Assembly: GCA_035701265.1 (NCBI GenBank)
Contig: DASSNU010000001.1
Span: 62,001 to 126,000, forward strand
DNA length: 64,000 nucleotides
Source: DASSNU01 sp035701265
GTDB lineage: Bacteria > Gemmatimonadota > Gemmatimonadetes > Gemmatimonadales > Gemmatimonadaceae
Direction: 5' to 3'
Below, one piece after another: positions 16,031 through 24,780 of this stretch (the stretch's first letter is position 1; the number at the start of each line of letters is the position of its first letter). The position numbers and the translations under genes were made by a program. The notes beneath the pieces are model-generated. The model had not been told where the DNA came from and did no database searches. It worked only from the letters and a program-made list of their open reading frames with translations.

Positions 16031-17917
16031 TCAGGGTCCAGCGCCGCCTTCCACGCCGGGGTGTGCTCGGACGGCTGGCGTGAGCGGCACACGCCCTCCG
16101 GGGCGCCGTTCGGTGATCCCCACGCGGTCGCAGTACTCCAGAAAGGGGATGAGATACTTTCTCGAGAAGCCGAGCAGATCCCGAAAGTCCCCAGGCGAAT
16201 ACTCCCGGCCGGGAGCGAGCTGAGCGCGGAGCTGTGCGATCATGTCGTCGAGCACAGGCCGCGCGTAGTACCGCTCGGCTTCCACCTGCACCACGTGTCC
16301 GTCACGCTCGAGCAGGCGGAGGAGCGCCTGCGTGTCGCCACCGTGGCGCGCCGCCAGCTCCGGCACCGAGGGAGGTTCCCGCCCCGCCTGCTGCAGCGTA
16401 GCCAGGAGCTCGTCGCGCCGGCGACGTTGCGCGTCGTCGAGCGCGGGCACCCATCCGGCGCGCCGCACCGCTCCCCCGTCCAGCTCCAGCTCGCCACGCG
16501 CGACGGCGTCGGCCACGAGCCGCGCGGCGACCTCGTCGGGCACGGCAAGACGGGCGCGCACCGCCTGGAGCGACGCGCCGTGCTCCAGCGGGGCGTGCGC
16601 GTGATGCGCATCCACCAGGGCGACGAGGCGCGCTGCCGCATCGTGAACGACGCGCTCGGCGAACAGTCTGTCCCCCGCCACGATCGCTCCGTGCGCGCTG
16701 GCAAGCAGTGTGTCCACCGTAGTGGGCGACGCGCCAATGCGCACCGGCAGCGCCGTTCGTGCGACACCCGAGTTCCCCACACTCTCGAGCACGCGCGCGA
16801 GCCGATCTTGCGGCGATGGAGCGGACGCGGACCACGGTCTGGGGCGCCGGTGCGGGGGCGTGGGGTCGTTCACGATCCCGCCGCCCAGTGTGACGACGGG
16901 CGATCCGCCGCGAATCACGAAGCGATCACCCGCACGCGCGATCACCGGTGCGTCGAGCACGACGCGCGCCTGCTTTCGTCCGCCGGGCGGCAGCGCACCG
17001 CCGGGGGTCACGATGCGCGCGCCGACGTCCACCGTCCCCAGGTGAAAGCGCACGCGCGAGCGGGGGCCCAGCGGCACGGCGGCGCTCGCGAGGAGTGCGA
17101 CCTCTGCGAGCAGGACGTGCGACGGCTCCCATGCGCCATCGCTGACGAGCACCGTGCCGCGCCGCACATCGTCCACCGCCACGCCGGCGAGTGCGAGCGC
17201 CGCACGCGAGCCCGGCAGCGCGCGCTCGGCGGCCTGCCCGTGCGTCTCGACGCCGCGGACGCGCGCGGTGCCGCCTGCGGGGAGCACGCGTACCACGCCC
17301 TCGCGCGACACCGATCCGCTCCACACCGTGCCCGTCACCACGGTGCCGGTGCCGCGAATGGTGAAGGCGCGATCCACGGGAAGGCGAAAGAGATCGCCGG
17401 CGTCGCGCGCTGGGATCTCACGCGCGGCGGCCGCGAGCGCCGCACGGAGCGCGTCCAGCCCCTGCTGTGTGAGCACCGATGTCTCGATGATCGGCGCGTG
17501 AGCGAGACACGTCTCGGCGAGCGCGGCGCGCACGTCGTCGCGCACGAGCGCGGCCCACTCGTCATCCACGAGGTCGCGCTTGGTGAGCGCGACCACGCCG
17601 CCGCGGACGCCGAGCAGATCAAGAATGGCCAGGTGCTCGCGCGTCTGCGGCATGACGCCTTCATCGGCTGCGATCACGAGCAGCGCGAGGTCCACACCCG
17701 TTGCGCCGGCGAGCATGTTGCGCACGAACGCTTCGTGGCCGGGCACGTCGACCACGCCCAGGCGCAACTCGTCGTCGAGCGTGAGCGGAGCGAAGCCGAG
17801 ATCGATGGTAATGCCGCGCCGCTTCTCCTCGGCCAGGCGATCGGTGTCCACGCCGGTGAGGGCGCGCACGAGCGCCGTCTTGCCGTGGTCGATGTGTCCG
17901 GCGGTGCCGAGGATCAT
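16031..17917 (-). CDS. selB: Selenocysteine-specific translation elongation factor
   Basis: A 628-residue GTPase that carries selenocysteyl-tRNA to the ribosome at recoded UGA codons. The G1 loop GHIDHGKT (residues 7-14) is followed by the SelB switch region TDRLAEEKRRGITIDLGFA, DVPGHE (G3) and TKRD (G4), three beta-barrel domains with RGTGTVVTGTV, and four winged-helix repeats in the C-terminal third that bind the SECIS hairpin. The end (FRDLLGFSRKYLIPFLEYCD) is the conserved last winged helix. ATG start at 17917, overlapping the recO stop by four bases. Neither selA, selD nor tRNA-Sec is in the window, and I saw no selenoprotein gene. Confidence 0.95.
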   Translation of the reverse strand: MILGTAGHIDHGKTALVRALTGVDTDRLAEEKRRGITIDLGFAPLTLDDELRLGVVDVPGHEAFVRNMLAGATGVDLALLVIAADEGVMPQTREHLAILDLLGVRGGVVALTKRDLVDDEWAALVRDDVRAALAETCLAHAPIIETSVLTQQGLDALRAALAAAAREIPARDAGDLFRLPVDRAFTIRGTGTVVTGTVWSGSVSREGVVRVLPAGGTARVRGVETHGQAAERALPGSRAALALAGVAVDDVRRGTVLVSDGAWEPSHVLLAEVALLASAAVPLGPRSRVRFHLGTVDVGARIVTPGGALPPGGRKQARVVLDAPVIARAGDRFVIRGGSPVVTLGGGIVNDPTPPHRRPRPWSASAPSPQDRLARVLESVGNSGVARTALPVRIGASPTTVDTLLASAHGAIVAGDRLFAERVVHDAAARLVALVDAHHAHAPLEHGASLQAVRARLAVPDEVAARLVADAVARGELELDGGAVRRAGWVPALDDAQRRRRDELLATLQQAGREPPSVPELAARHGGDTQALLRLLERDGHVVQVEAERYYARPVLDDMIAQLRAQLAPGREYSPGDFRDLLGFSRKYLIPFLEYCDRVGITERRPGGRVPLTPAVRAHPGVEGGAGP

Positions 17918-18672
17918 GCGGCACACCACGCGCCGCGCTCCCACGCATCGAACGCGTGGAGTGCGCGGCCATCGCCCAGATGATGACGGACGAACTCGTG
18001 CGCGAGGCGTTGGTGTGCGCGCATCTCGCGCGGGGGGAGCGCGGACAGCCGTCCGCCCGCGCCCCACGCGGCGATCGCGGCGCGTGCGGACGCGGGAAGC
18101 GATCGCCGCGCCGGATCGAGCGGCGCGCAGCGCGGGCAGAGAGCGCCGCCGGCGGTGTGGCTGAACGAGAGCGTTGCCGCTTCGTCCAGCTCCGCGTGGC
18201 ACGACGCGCAGAGCGTGGTGGCGGGGGCGAAGCCCATCACGCCCACCAGCCGCCAGATGCCGGACAGTCCCGCCTCGCCGGCGAGCTCCGGAGGCGCGTC
18301 CGCCACGGCGTCGAGCGCCGCCCGGAGTATGTCGAAGAGCGTGCCGCTTGCCTCGCTCGTCCCGAAGCGAAGGACCAGCTCGCCCACTGCGGCGGCGGCG
18401 GCGAACCGTCCCAGATCGGCGGCCAGCGCCACGCGCGCATCGGTCACGTCGAAGGCGGCAAGCGTCTGCAGCTCGCGCCCCTCGCGCAGATGCAACTCGG
18501 CCACCCCGCCGGTAAAGAGGTCGAGCGCGCTGAAGCGCGCACGCGAGCGGCGGGCCCCGCGGGCGATCGCCGACTGCACGCCGGCGTCACGCGTCGCCAG
18601 CCGCAGGATGCGCGACGACTCCAGGTAGTCGAACGCGTGCAGGACGATCGCCTTGGTGGTGACGGGCGCCAT
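17914..18672 (-). CDS. recO: DNA repair protein RecO
   Basis: RecO anneals single-stranded DNA and helps load RecA with RecR in the RecFOR pathway. The 252-residue product has the N-terminal OB fold (VTTKAIVLHAFDYLESSRIL, then the ARGARRSRARF motif) and a C-terminal helical domain holding a four-cysteine zinc finger (CASCH and CPRC, about residues 150-180). ATG start at 18672. It overlaps selB by four bases. Its own promoter is not evident in the 43 bases before the neighbouring B12 gene start region, so it probably begins its own short transcript with selB. Confidence 0.93.
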   Translation of the reverse strand: MAPVTTKAIVLHAFDYLESSRILRLATRDAGVQSAIARGARRSRARFSALDLFTGGVAELHLREGRELQTLAAFDVTDARVALAADLGRFAAAAAVGELVLRFGTSEASGTLFDILRAALDAVADAPPELAGEAGLSGIWRLVGVMGFAPATTLCASCHAELDEAATLSFSHTAGGALCPRCAPLDPARRSLPASARAAIAAWGAGGRLSALPPREMRAHQRLAHEFVRHHLGDGRALHAFDAWERGAWCAA

Positions 18673-18715
18673 GCGTCAAAGATAACCGGCGTCATCCACC
18701 GGCGCGCGCACCGCG

Positions 18716-19804
18716 TTACCGGATGGCGATGTCGAATGCCGGCGAGCCGGCCGGTGCACTGTCGATGAACGTTCCGCTCGCATCGAAGCGCAGCACGGTG
18801 GCGGTGACGTCACCGTTCTCGACGCACAGGATGTCGCCGTTCGCCTCGCCGATGGCGGCGAAGCAACTGGCCTCCGAGCCGTCGTCCTTGGTGAGCACGA
18901 TGTGTCCGTCGCCCGCCGGTGCGCCGTTCACGAACGTCAGACTCGCCGGGTCCACGATGAACAGGCGCGGCACGAAAGGTGTGCCTGCCCCGGTCACGTA
19001 GAGCTTGCCATCGTTGCCGAGCGCGAGGCTCACGCCGAAGATGCCGTCGGGGAGCGGGAGCGTCCCCGTCACCTGGTGTGACGCGAGGTTCACGCGGCTC
19101 ACCGCGCCGGGGGTGGAGACGAAATCGCCGCCGGACAATACAAACGCCTCGTCGCCGCTGACCACCGCGCGCTGTGCGCTGACCGAGGCGGAGCCGAGAT
19201 CCACCGTGTCGGGATCGCTCCCGTCGAGGGGCACGCGTATCAAGCGGCCGTTCCCCTGCACGGAGAAGTCGGAGGCACACGCCAGGTTTTCATCCACCGA
19301 CCAGACGTCGTCGCCGTGCACGACGATGTCTGCGGGGCAAGCGCCGGCGCCGTCGCTCACACTCACTACGGTCGGCGCGGAAAGATCGATGAAGGCGAGC
19401 TGCCCGGTGTTGCGCAGCGCGACGAACAGCTGGCTCGTGTGCGCGCCCGTGTTGGGATCGGGGCGAAAGCGCGCGCCGCCCGGGTTCGAGCCGGCGGGGA
19501 GTTGCACCGGTTGCACGGTGCGTGCGGCCAGATCGGCGACGAACAACTGGTCGCCGGCAAAGGCGCTGGACGTCGACAGCACGCTGTCGTGATCGACGGT
19601 GAACACGGCGCCGTCGAACGACGCGCCGAAGTCGATGTGCGCCGTGGGCGCATTGTCGAGCGGCACGAACGTCACGCCCGTCTCGCCGACGCCGTTGAGC
19701 ACCACCACGCGGGCATCACCGCCGGTCGTCCCCTGAACACCGGTCGTATCGGTGCAGCCAACCACGAGCACCGCGAGCGCAGTCACGAGCACCAGACGTC
19801 GCAC
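18716..19804 (-). CDS. Beta-propeller surface lipoprotein, BtuG-like by context
   Basis: A 362-residue lipoprotein: signal VTALAVLVVGC with the lipidated cysteine near residue 17, then repeated units of about 45 residues that look like propeller blades (DQLFVADLAARTVQPVQL, SQLFVALRNTGQLAFIDL, GKLYVTGAGTPFVPRLFIVD and similar). The GTG start at 19804 follows a GAGGAG site and lies ten bases after the btuB stop, so it is the last gene of the riboswitch-controlled B12 operon. In Bacteroides, BtuG is a propeller lipoprotein that captures B12 on the cell surface and hands it to BtuB. The same job here is inferred from fold and position; similarity to BtuG itself is not shown. Confidence 0.65.
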   Translation of the reverse strand: MRRLVLVTALAVLVVGCTDTTGVQGTTGGDARVVVLNGVGETGVTFVPLDNAPTAHIDFGASFDGAVFTVDHDSVLSTSSAFAGDQLFVADLAARTVQPVQLPAGSNPGGARFRPDPNTGAHTSQLFVALRNTGQLAFIDLSAPTVVSVSDGAGACPADIVVHGDDVWSVDENLACASDFSVQGNGRLIRVPLDGSDPDTVDLGSASVSAQRAVVSGDEAFVLSGGDFVSTPGAVSRVNLASHQVTGTLPLPDGIFGVSLALGNDGKLYVTGAGTPFVPRLFIVDPASLTFVNGAPAGDGHIVLTKDDGSEASCFAAIGEANGDILCVENGDVTATVLRFDASGTFIDSAPAGSPAFDIAIR

Positions 19805-19814
19805 GGGAATCTCC

Positions 19815-21806
19815 TCAGAATTGCATGGTGATGCCCGCCGACCAGGAGCGGCGGGCGTTGGGGTAGCCGACGACCGATTGCCAGTCGACGTTCGCAACGT
19901 TCCGGACGCCGAGCGTGGCGAGCGCATGCACGTCGCGCAGGGGGAGCGGCCACGCCACGCCCAGATCGGCGAGGGCGACGGCGGGGAGCTCCTTGTCGGG
20001 TGGCGGATCGGGGACGACGACGAAGGGACGGCGCCCGATGACGCGAAGCGCACCACTCACCGTCACGTCGCCGAGCGCGACGCGCGCGGACGCTCCGCCA
20101 TCGGCGGCCGGGACGTACGGCGTGGGGACGACCGCCCCTTCGCGTGTGCGCAACTGCGTGGACCGCAGCGCGCCCCACAGCTCGAGTTCCGCACCGCCAG
20201 CCGGCGTCCAACGCGCGCGCGCTTCCACGCCCTGCACGCGCTCGCGCGCGGCGTTGGTGGGGCTCCATGAGAAGTTCCCCGGGAACCATACGATCGCGTC
20301 GCGCGTGCGGCGGACGAATCCCGATGCGGACGCGGTGATCGTCCCAGCGGTCCACGCGACGGACAGCTCGGCGTCCGTGGTCACGCGTTCGGGACGCAGC
20401 GACGGGACGGACACGATGCGCTGCGGCGAGGCAAAGTAGAGATCGAAGAACGTGGGAGCGCGGAACGCCTGCGACCAGCGGAGCGCGATCCGCACCGGTC
20501 CACTCCAGGCGGCGCGGAGCGAGGGAGACCACTCCGTTCGCGCATCGCGGATGGCATCCACGCGCAGCGCGGCCTCGCCGGACCATGGACCCCGCCGTTC
20601 CTCGTGCGCGACGGCGGCGAATGCGCGCGGGCGCGTGGTGGTGCGGAGGTTGTCCCCGGACACGTGATCGGCTCCGGCGCCGGCACGTGCGACGAGCGCT
20701 CCCCCCACCCAGCGATTCTCCAGCTCGATGTCGTACGAGCGGCTGACCGTGAGCGACGGCTCGGATGGCGGATCGCGGAAGTCGTAGTCGAGTAGGCGTG
20801 CCGACGCGTGGAGCGTGAGCGCGTGGTGCGTCCACGCGGCGCCGGCCAGCGCGCGATCGGTGCGGCTCCGGGCGTCGTCGAACACGCGCACGTTCATGGG
20901 CCCCACCAATCCCTGATCCGTGCGCGACGCGAGAGCCACAACGTGCAGCGCGGGCGTGGTGAGGGACCCGAACAGCGCCGCGTGCTGCGCATCGTTGTTC
21001 ACGCGCTCCTCATCCTGCGGCGGATCGGTGACGGTGTTGCGGAACGGGAAGTCGCCGGTGACGCGCGACCACGCGCCCCCCGCGCGCACAGCAATCTCAC
21101 CCGCGCGCCGCGCCACCGCTCCCGATGCGCCAGCCGCACCCAGCGAGCCGCCGTACACGGACAGCACGGGGCGAGCGCTGGTGGTGAGCGCGAGCACGCC
21201 GCCCGATGCACCGGAGCCGTAGGTCGCGCCGGCGGCGCCAGGAATCGCGGTGAGCGAGCCGAGTGCCGCGAGCGGGATGTCGGCGATGTCGGCCACGCCG
21301 GTGGCGGGATCGTTGAGCGGGATGCCGTCGAGGGTGACGAGCACCTGTTCCGGGCGCGAGCCACGCATCGACAGCGCCACGCCGCCGCGCGAGTTGCGCA
21401 CGGACACAAAGGGGAGCCGCTCGAGCGCCTCCGCCGTGGAGCGCACGGCGGCCGTGTCGAGCGCGGCCACATCGATGGAGGTCGCGGCCGGCGTTGGCGC
21501 GGCGTCCGCCGACACCACCGTGGCGGGGAGCGCCATGGCCAGCGGAGAGAGCGCGATGGTGAGCGTCGCGTCGTCGTCGCGTACCACCACGGTGACGGGC
21601 GCGTAGCCGATCCGGCGCACGAAGAGTGTATCGCCACGCTGGGCGGGAATGGTGAAGGTGCCGTTGGCGGCGGTGAACGTGCGCGCCGCGCGCGTGGCGA
21701 CCTGTGCGCTCGCTACCAGCGTGCCGAGCGCGGCATCGCGCACGATACCGTGCACGGGCGGGTGCGTGGCGGGCAACTGCACGAACGCGAGTAGGACGGC
21801 GATCAC
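19815..21806 (-). CDS. btuB: TonB-dependent outer membrane cobalamin receptor
   Basis: A 663-residue receptor: signal peptide (IAVLLAFVQLPATHP), a carboxypeptidase-regulatory-like domain (about residues 20-95), the plug (GVALSMRGSRPEQVLVTLDG, with GVADIADIPL and GATYGSGASGGVLALTT) and a 22-strand-type barrel ending in the aromatic ITMQF. Assignment to cobalamin rests on the riboswitch and the btuFCD genes just upstream; the plug and barrel alone would only say TonB receptor. GTG start at 21806, preceded by GGAGG and overlapping the btuD stop by four bases. The extra N-terminal domain is not found in the Escherichia coli protein. Confidence 0.85.
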   Translation of the reverse strand: MIAVLLAFVQLPATHPPVHGIVRDAALGTLVASAQVATRAARTFTAANGTFTIPAQRGDTLFVRRIGYAPVTVVVRDDDATLTIALSPLAMALPATVVSADAAPTPAATSIDVAALDTAAVRSTAEALERLPFVSVRNSRGGVALSMRGSRPEQVLVTLDGIPLNDPATGVADIADIPLAALGSLTAIPGAAGATYGSGASGGVLALTTSARPVLSVYGGSLGAAGASGAVARRAGEIAVRAGGAWSRVTGDFPFRNTVTDPPQDEERVNNDAQHAALFGSLTTPALHVVALASRTDQGLVGPMNVRVFDDARSRTDRALAGAAWTHHALTLHASARLLDYDFRDPPSEPSLTVSRSYDIELENRWVGGALVARAGAGADHVSGDNLRTTTRPRAFAAVAHEERRGPWSGEAALRVDAIRDARTEWSPSLRAAWSGPVRIALRWSQAFRAPTFFDLYFASPQRIVSVPSLRPERVTTDAELSVAWTAGTITASASGFVRRTRDAIVWFPGNFSWSPTNAARERVQGVEARARWTPAGGAELELWGALRSTQLRTREGAVVPTPYVPAADGGASARVALGDVTVSGALRVIGRRPFVVVPDPPPDKELPAVALADLGVAWPLPLRDVHALATLGVRNVANVDWQSVVGYPNARRSWSAGITMQF

Positions 21807-22594
21807 GCGGATGTCCTCCGGAGCGGGACGAGCGCCGGGGCGCCGACAGCCGGATCGTGCGTCACGACGAGCGGCCATCCGTACACGGGCTCCAGCACGT
21901 CCGCGCGCATGACGTCTGCGGGGGCGCCGTGCGCGGCGACGCGGCCACGGTCGAGGAGCACCAGGCGGTGCGCGAAGCGTGCGACGAGATTGAGCTGGTG
22001 ACTCACCACGAGGACCGCGACGCCGCTCGCCGCGAGCGCGCTGCACAGCTCGAAGACGGCCATCTCGTGCGCCACGTCCAGGAACGTGGTGGGCTCGTCG
22101 AGCACGAGCGCCTCCCCGCCCTGCGCGAGCGCGCGCGCAATGCGCACGCGCTGCCACTCTCCGCCGGAGAGCTCGGCCGTACTCCGCTCGCGCAGCGCAG
22201 CCACGCCGGCACGCTCGAGCGCCTGTGCGACGGCACGCTCGTCCGCCACATTCGCGGCGCGCCACGCGCCCGTGTGCGGGAAGCGGCCGAGCGCCACGTA
22301 CTCTCCCACCGGGAGGGGAAAGACGATGTCCTCGCGCTGGGGAACCACGGCGACGCGGCGCGCCAGCTCGCGGCGCGGCAGCGCGCGCACCGGGCGTCCG
22401 TCCACGCGCACGACTCCCGCGCGCATCATCGCGCCCGGCGTCGAGAGCAGCGCACGCACGAGCGTGCTCTTCCCGCTCCCATTGGGGCCGACGACGGCGG
22501 TGAACGCGCCACGTGCGGCCTCGAGCGACACGTCATCGAGCGCCGCCCGCGCGGCCCGGGGATACTCGACCACCAGATGCTCGAAGGTGATCAT
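21803..22594 (-). CDS. btuD: Cobalamin/siderophore-type ABC transporter ATP-binding protein
   Basis: A 263-residue ATPase of the FecCD/BtuCD class. Walker A GPNGSGKST (about residues 37-45), Q-loop VVPQRED, signature LSGGEWQRV, Walker B ALVLDEPT and the switch histidine in VVSHQL are all present. It powers import of B12 through BtuC. The ATG at 22594 overlaps the btuC stop by four bases and its own stop overlaps the btuB start by four bases, so the whole set is translationally coupled. The riboswitch makes cobalamin the likely substrate rather than iron chelates. Confidence 0.9.
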   Translation of the reverse strand: MITFEHLVVEYPRAARAALDDVSLEAARGAFTAVVGPNGSGKSTLVRALLSTPGAMMRAGVVRVDGRPVRALPRRELARRVAVVPQREDIVFPLPVGEYVALGRFPHTGAWRAANVADERAVAQALERAGVAALRERSTAELSGGEWQRVRIARALAQGGEALVLDEPTTFLDVAHEMAVFELCSALAASGVAVLVVSHQLNLVARFAHRLVLLDRGRVAAHGAPADVMRADVLEPVYGWPLVVTHDPAVGAPALVPLRRTSA

Positions 22595-23577
22595 CGGAGT
22601 CGCCGGAGCTGCACGAGGAAGAATGGAACGCCGAGCACGGCGGTGACCGCGCCCAGGGGCAGATCCATGGGCGGCCGTGCGACGCGCGCGATGAGATCGG
22701 CGCCCACGACGAGCGCGGCTCCGGCCACCGCCGCACCACCGAGCAGCGCGCGATGCCGTCGCACGCCGGCGCCGCGCACCAGATGCGGCACGATGAGACC
22801 GACGAAGCCGACGAGCCCGGCGGCGGCGACGGTGGCGGCGGCCAGCAGCGCGCTCACGAGATAGACGCGGCGCGCGCTTCGCTCCACGTCCACGCCGAGC
22901 GCCGCCGCCGGTTCCACGCCGAGCGCGAGGATGTCGATCTCGCGCGCCCACACGAGCAGCAACGCGCCGCCCACGGCGAGGTACGCCCCCATGGCAGCGA
23001 CGCCGCGCCAATCGGCGCCGGCCACCGAGCCCATCATCCACCACACCGCGCCGCGCACCGTGTCGGCCGGCGCGCCGGCGAGCACGAGCATGATGGCGGC
23101 GTTGGCGAACGCGCCGATGATCACGCCGGCCATGAGCAGCACGCGCGGATCGGCGCGGCCACCGGCCGCGCGCGAGACGAGCAGCGCGGCCACGATGGCC
23201 ACCACCGCTCCGCCGAACGCGGCGAGGGGGAGCATGAAGGGCCCGCGCAATCCCGCGACGGTAGCGAGCACGGCACCGACCGCCGCTCCGCCCGACACGC
23301 CGAGCAGATACGGCTCGGCGAGCGCGTTGCGCAGCGTGGCCTGGAGCGCGCCGCCCGACATGCCGAGCGCGGCACCGACGAGGAGCGCGAGCGTCACCCG
23401 CGGCAGACGCAACGTGCGCACGATGGCGACCGTCGTGGGATCACCGTGGCCGGCGACCGCCGCGGCGAGCGCGCGCACCGGGATGTGCACGGAGCCCCAG
23501 GCCACGGCGGCCAGCGTCAGCGCGGCAAGCGCAAGGAGCGCGGCGGCGGCGAGCACCGGCGTGCGACGCGACACCAT
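22591..23577 (-). CDS. btuC: Cobalamin/siderophore-type ABC transporter permease
   Basis: A 328-residue inner-membrane permease of the FecCD family with about ten hydrophobic helices. Family marks are RLPRVTLALLVGAALGMSGG near residue 60, the loop around NALAEPYLLGVSGGA, and GLVGFVGLIVPHLVR near residue 270, the coupling-helix region touching BtuD. The ATG at 23577 shares one base with the btuF stop (TGATG). Unlike in E. coli, binding protein, permease and ATPase are all in one operon with the receptor. Confidence 0.92.
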   Translation of the reverse strand: MVSRRTPVLAAAALLALAALTLAAVAWGSVHIPVRALAAAVAGHGDPTTVAIVRTLRLPRVTLALLVGAALGMSGGALQATLRNALAEPYLLGVSGGAAVGAVLATVAGLRGPFMLPLAAFGGAVVAIVAALLVSRAAGGRADPRVLLMAGVIIGAFANAAIMLVLAGAPADTVRGAVWWMMGSVAGADWRGVAAMGAYLAVGGALLLVWAREIDILALGVEPAAALGVDVERSARRVYLVSALLAAATVAAAGLVGFVGLIVPHLVRGAGVRRHRALLGGAAVAGAALVVGADLIARVARPPMDLPLGAVTAVLGVPFFLVQLRRLR

Positions 23578-24521
23578 CACGGCGACCACCCCGGGTGCAG
23601 CAAGCGCGCGAGTGAGACGGCCGCCTCGCCCAGGCGCACCGACGGGCGCCCGACCAGCGTCGTGTCCACCACGAGCACGTCGTCGCGCTGCACGGCGCGT
23701 ACGGCGCGCCACGCCGGGTCGCTGCGAATGCGCGCGGCGCCTTCCGGACCGGCGAGAATCACATCCGGATCACGGCGCGCGACATCCTCCAGCGACACCA
23801 CCGGCGAGGCGGGTTGCAGATCGCCGTACACGTTGCGCCCGCCGGCGATCCGCACCAGGTCATCCAGAAAGCTCCCCGCGCCGATCGTGATGAGCGGCGC
23901 GTCCCACACGTGCCAGAAGACGGTGCGCCGGGAAAGGCTGTCCGTCGACGCGCGGACGTGCGCCAGCGTGCGGCGCACCGAATCGGTGATCACGCGCGCG
24001 GCATCCGACAGGCCCACCGCCCGGCCGAGCAGCGTGGTCGCGCTGTCGAATCCGGATATCCGATCGAAGCGCAGTGCGATGACGTGGATCCCCGCCGCCG
24101 ACAGCCGCGCCGCGGCAGCGCGGTTGTCCTCGCTGGCGTAGAGCACGACGAGGTCCGGGTGCGCGGCGAGCACGGCCTCCACGTTGGGGCGCAGCCCGGG
24201 ACCGAGATCGGGGACAGCCACCGCTTGTGGAGGCCAGACGTCCCAGTGCGTGCGCCCCACCAGCCGGCTCCCCGCGCCGAGGGCGAAGAGAATCTCCGTG
24301 GATGCCGGATTGAGTGAGACGATGCGCGCCGGCACGCGCGTGGTGCCGGCGAGCACCGGATTTCCCCAGTCGTCGCGCGGCACGTGCGTGGCGCGCGCAT
24401 CGCTCGGCGTATCGCTCCGCGGTTCCCGACACGCCGTCGCGCCGCACGCCAGCGCGAGCGCAAGCGCGAGCGCGGCGCAGGTGAGCGGACGGAGGAGTGG
24501 CCGGCGGAGGAACGGAAACAC
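23577..24521 (-). CDS. btuF: Periplasmic cobalamin-binding protein
   Basis: About 314 residues. A hydrophobic signal (LTCAALALALALACGATAC) contains two cysteines that could be lipidated, though neither lipobox is textbook. The mature part is a type III periplasmic-binding protein: RIVSLNPASTEILFALGAG, VGRTHWDVWP, PDLVVLYASED and the second lobe with FLDDLVRIAGGRNVYGD. It delivers B12 to BtuCD. The start is taken as the GTG at 24521, nine bases after an AAGGA ribosome binding site that falls inside a hairpin; this gene is therefore the direct target of the riboswitch. Confidence 0.88.
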   Translation of the reverse strand: MFPFLRRPLLRPLTCAALALALALACGATACREPRSDTPSDARATHVPRDDWGNPVLAGTTRVPARIVSLNPASTEILFALGAGSRLVGRTHWDVWPPQAVAVPDLGPGLRPNVEAVLAAHPDLVVLYASEDNRAAAARLSAAGIHVIALRFDRISGFDSATTLLGRAVGLSDAARVITDSVRRTLAHVRASTDSLSRRTVFWHVWDAPLITIGAGSFLDDLVRIAGGRNVYGDLQPASPVVSLEDVARRDPDVILAGPEGAARIRSDPAWRAVRAVQRDDVLVVDTTLVGRPSVRLGEAAVSLARLLHPGWSP

Positions 24522-24525
24522 GAGC

Positions 24526-24553
24526 GGGCATCCTTCCCCGAAGAAGAATGCCC
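24526..24553 (-). promoter_or_regulatory. Hairpin covering the btuF ribosome binding site
   Basis: On the minus strand GGGCAT (24553-24548) pairs with ATGCCC (24531-24526), and CTTC (24546-24543) pairs with GAAG (24536-24533), with one mismatch between the two helices. The ribosome binding site GGGGAAGGA runs through the loop and 3' arm. This is what a translation-blocking riboswitch platform should look like. Confidence 0.6.
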
Positions 24554-24589
24554 GTGAACCGGACGCCGGAACGTCCGAGCCACCAGCCC

Positions 24590-24765
24590 TTTCTCCGAGG
24601 ACCGACGAGGTGGTGCGGACGCGAGGCGTCTCCTGGCTTCGGGCCGCGCATCCGCCTTCCCGACCGCAGGTCAGTGGCGTGCGTGGATGCGCGTTGTCAC
24701 CCGTTACAGTGGCGGGACCGCGCCGGACTTGCACCGGCTTCCGGAACTCCCGTCCGCGACGTTCA
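24590..24765 (-). promoter_or_regulatory. Cobalamin (B12) riboswitch
   Basis: The minus strand carries the conserved elements of the cobalamin aptamer in order: GGTGCAAGTCCGG and the junction sequence ending CCGCCACTGTAAC (24735-24703), a second stem region with GCCACTGACC, and the B12 box AAGCCAGGAGAC (24639-24628). It lies 70-240 bases before btuF. The outer boundaries given are approximate. Binding of adenosylcobalamin would be expected to shut the ribosome-binding-site hairpin and reduce uptake. Confidence 0.95.
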
Positions 24766-24780
24766 GTTGTGGAGCAGAAT

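Noticed and set aside
16031..18672. tRNA-Sec or selenoprotein gene near selB
   Set aside because: No tRNA of the long Sec type and no in-frame UGA gene extension was found near selB.
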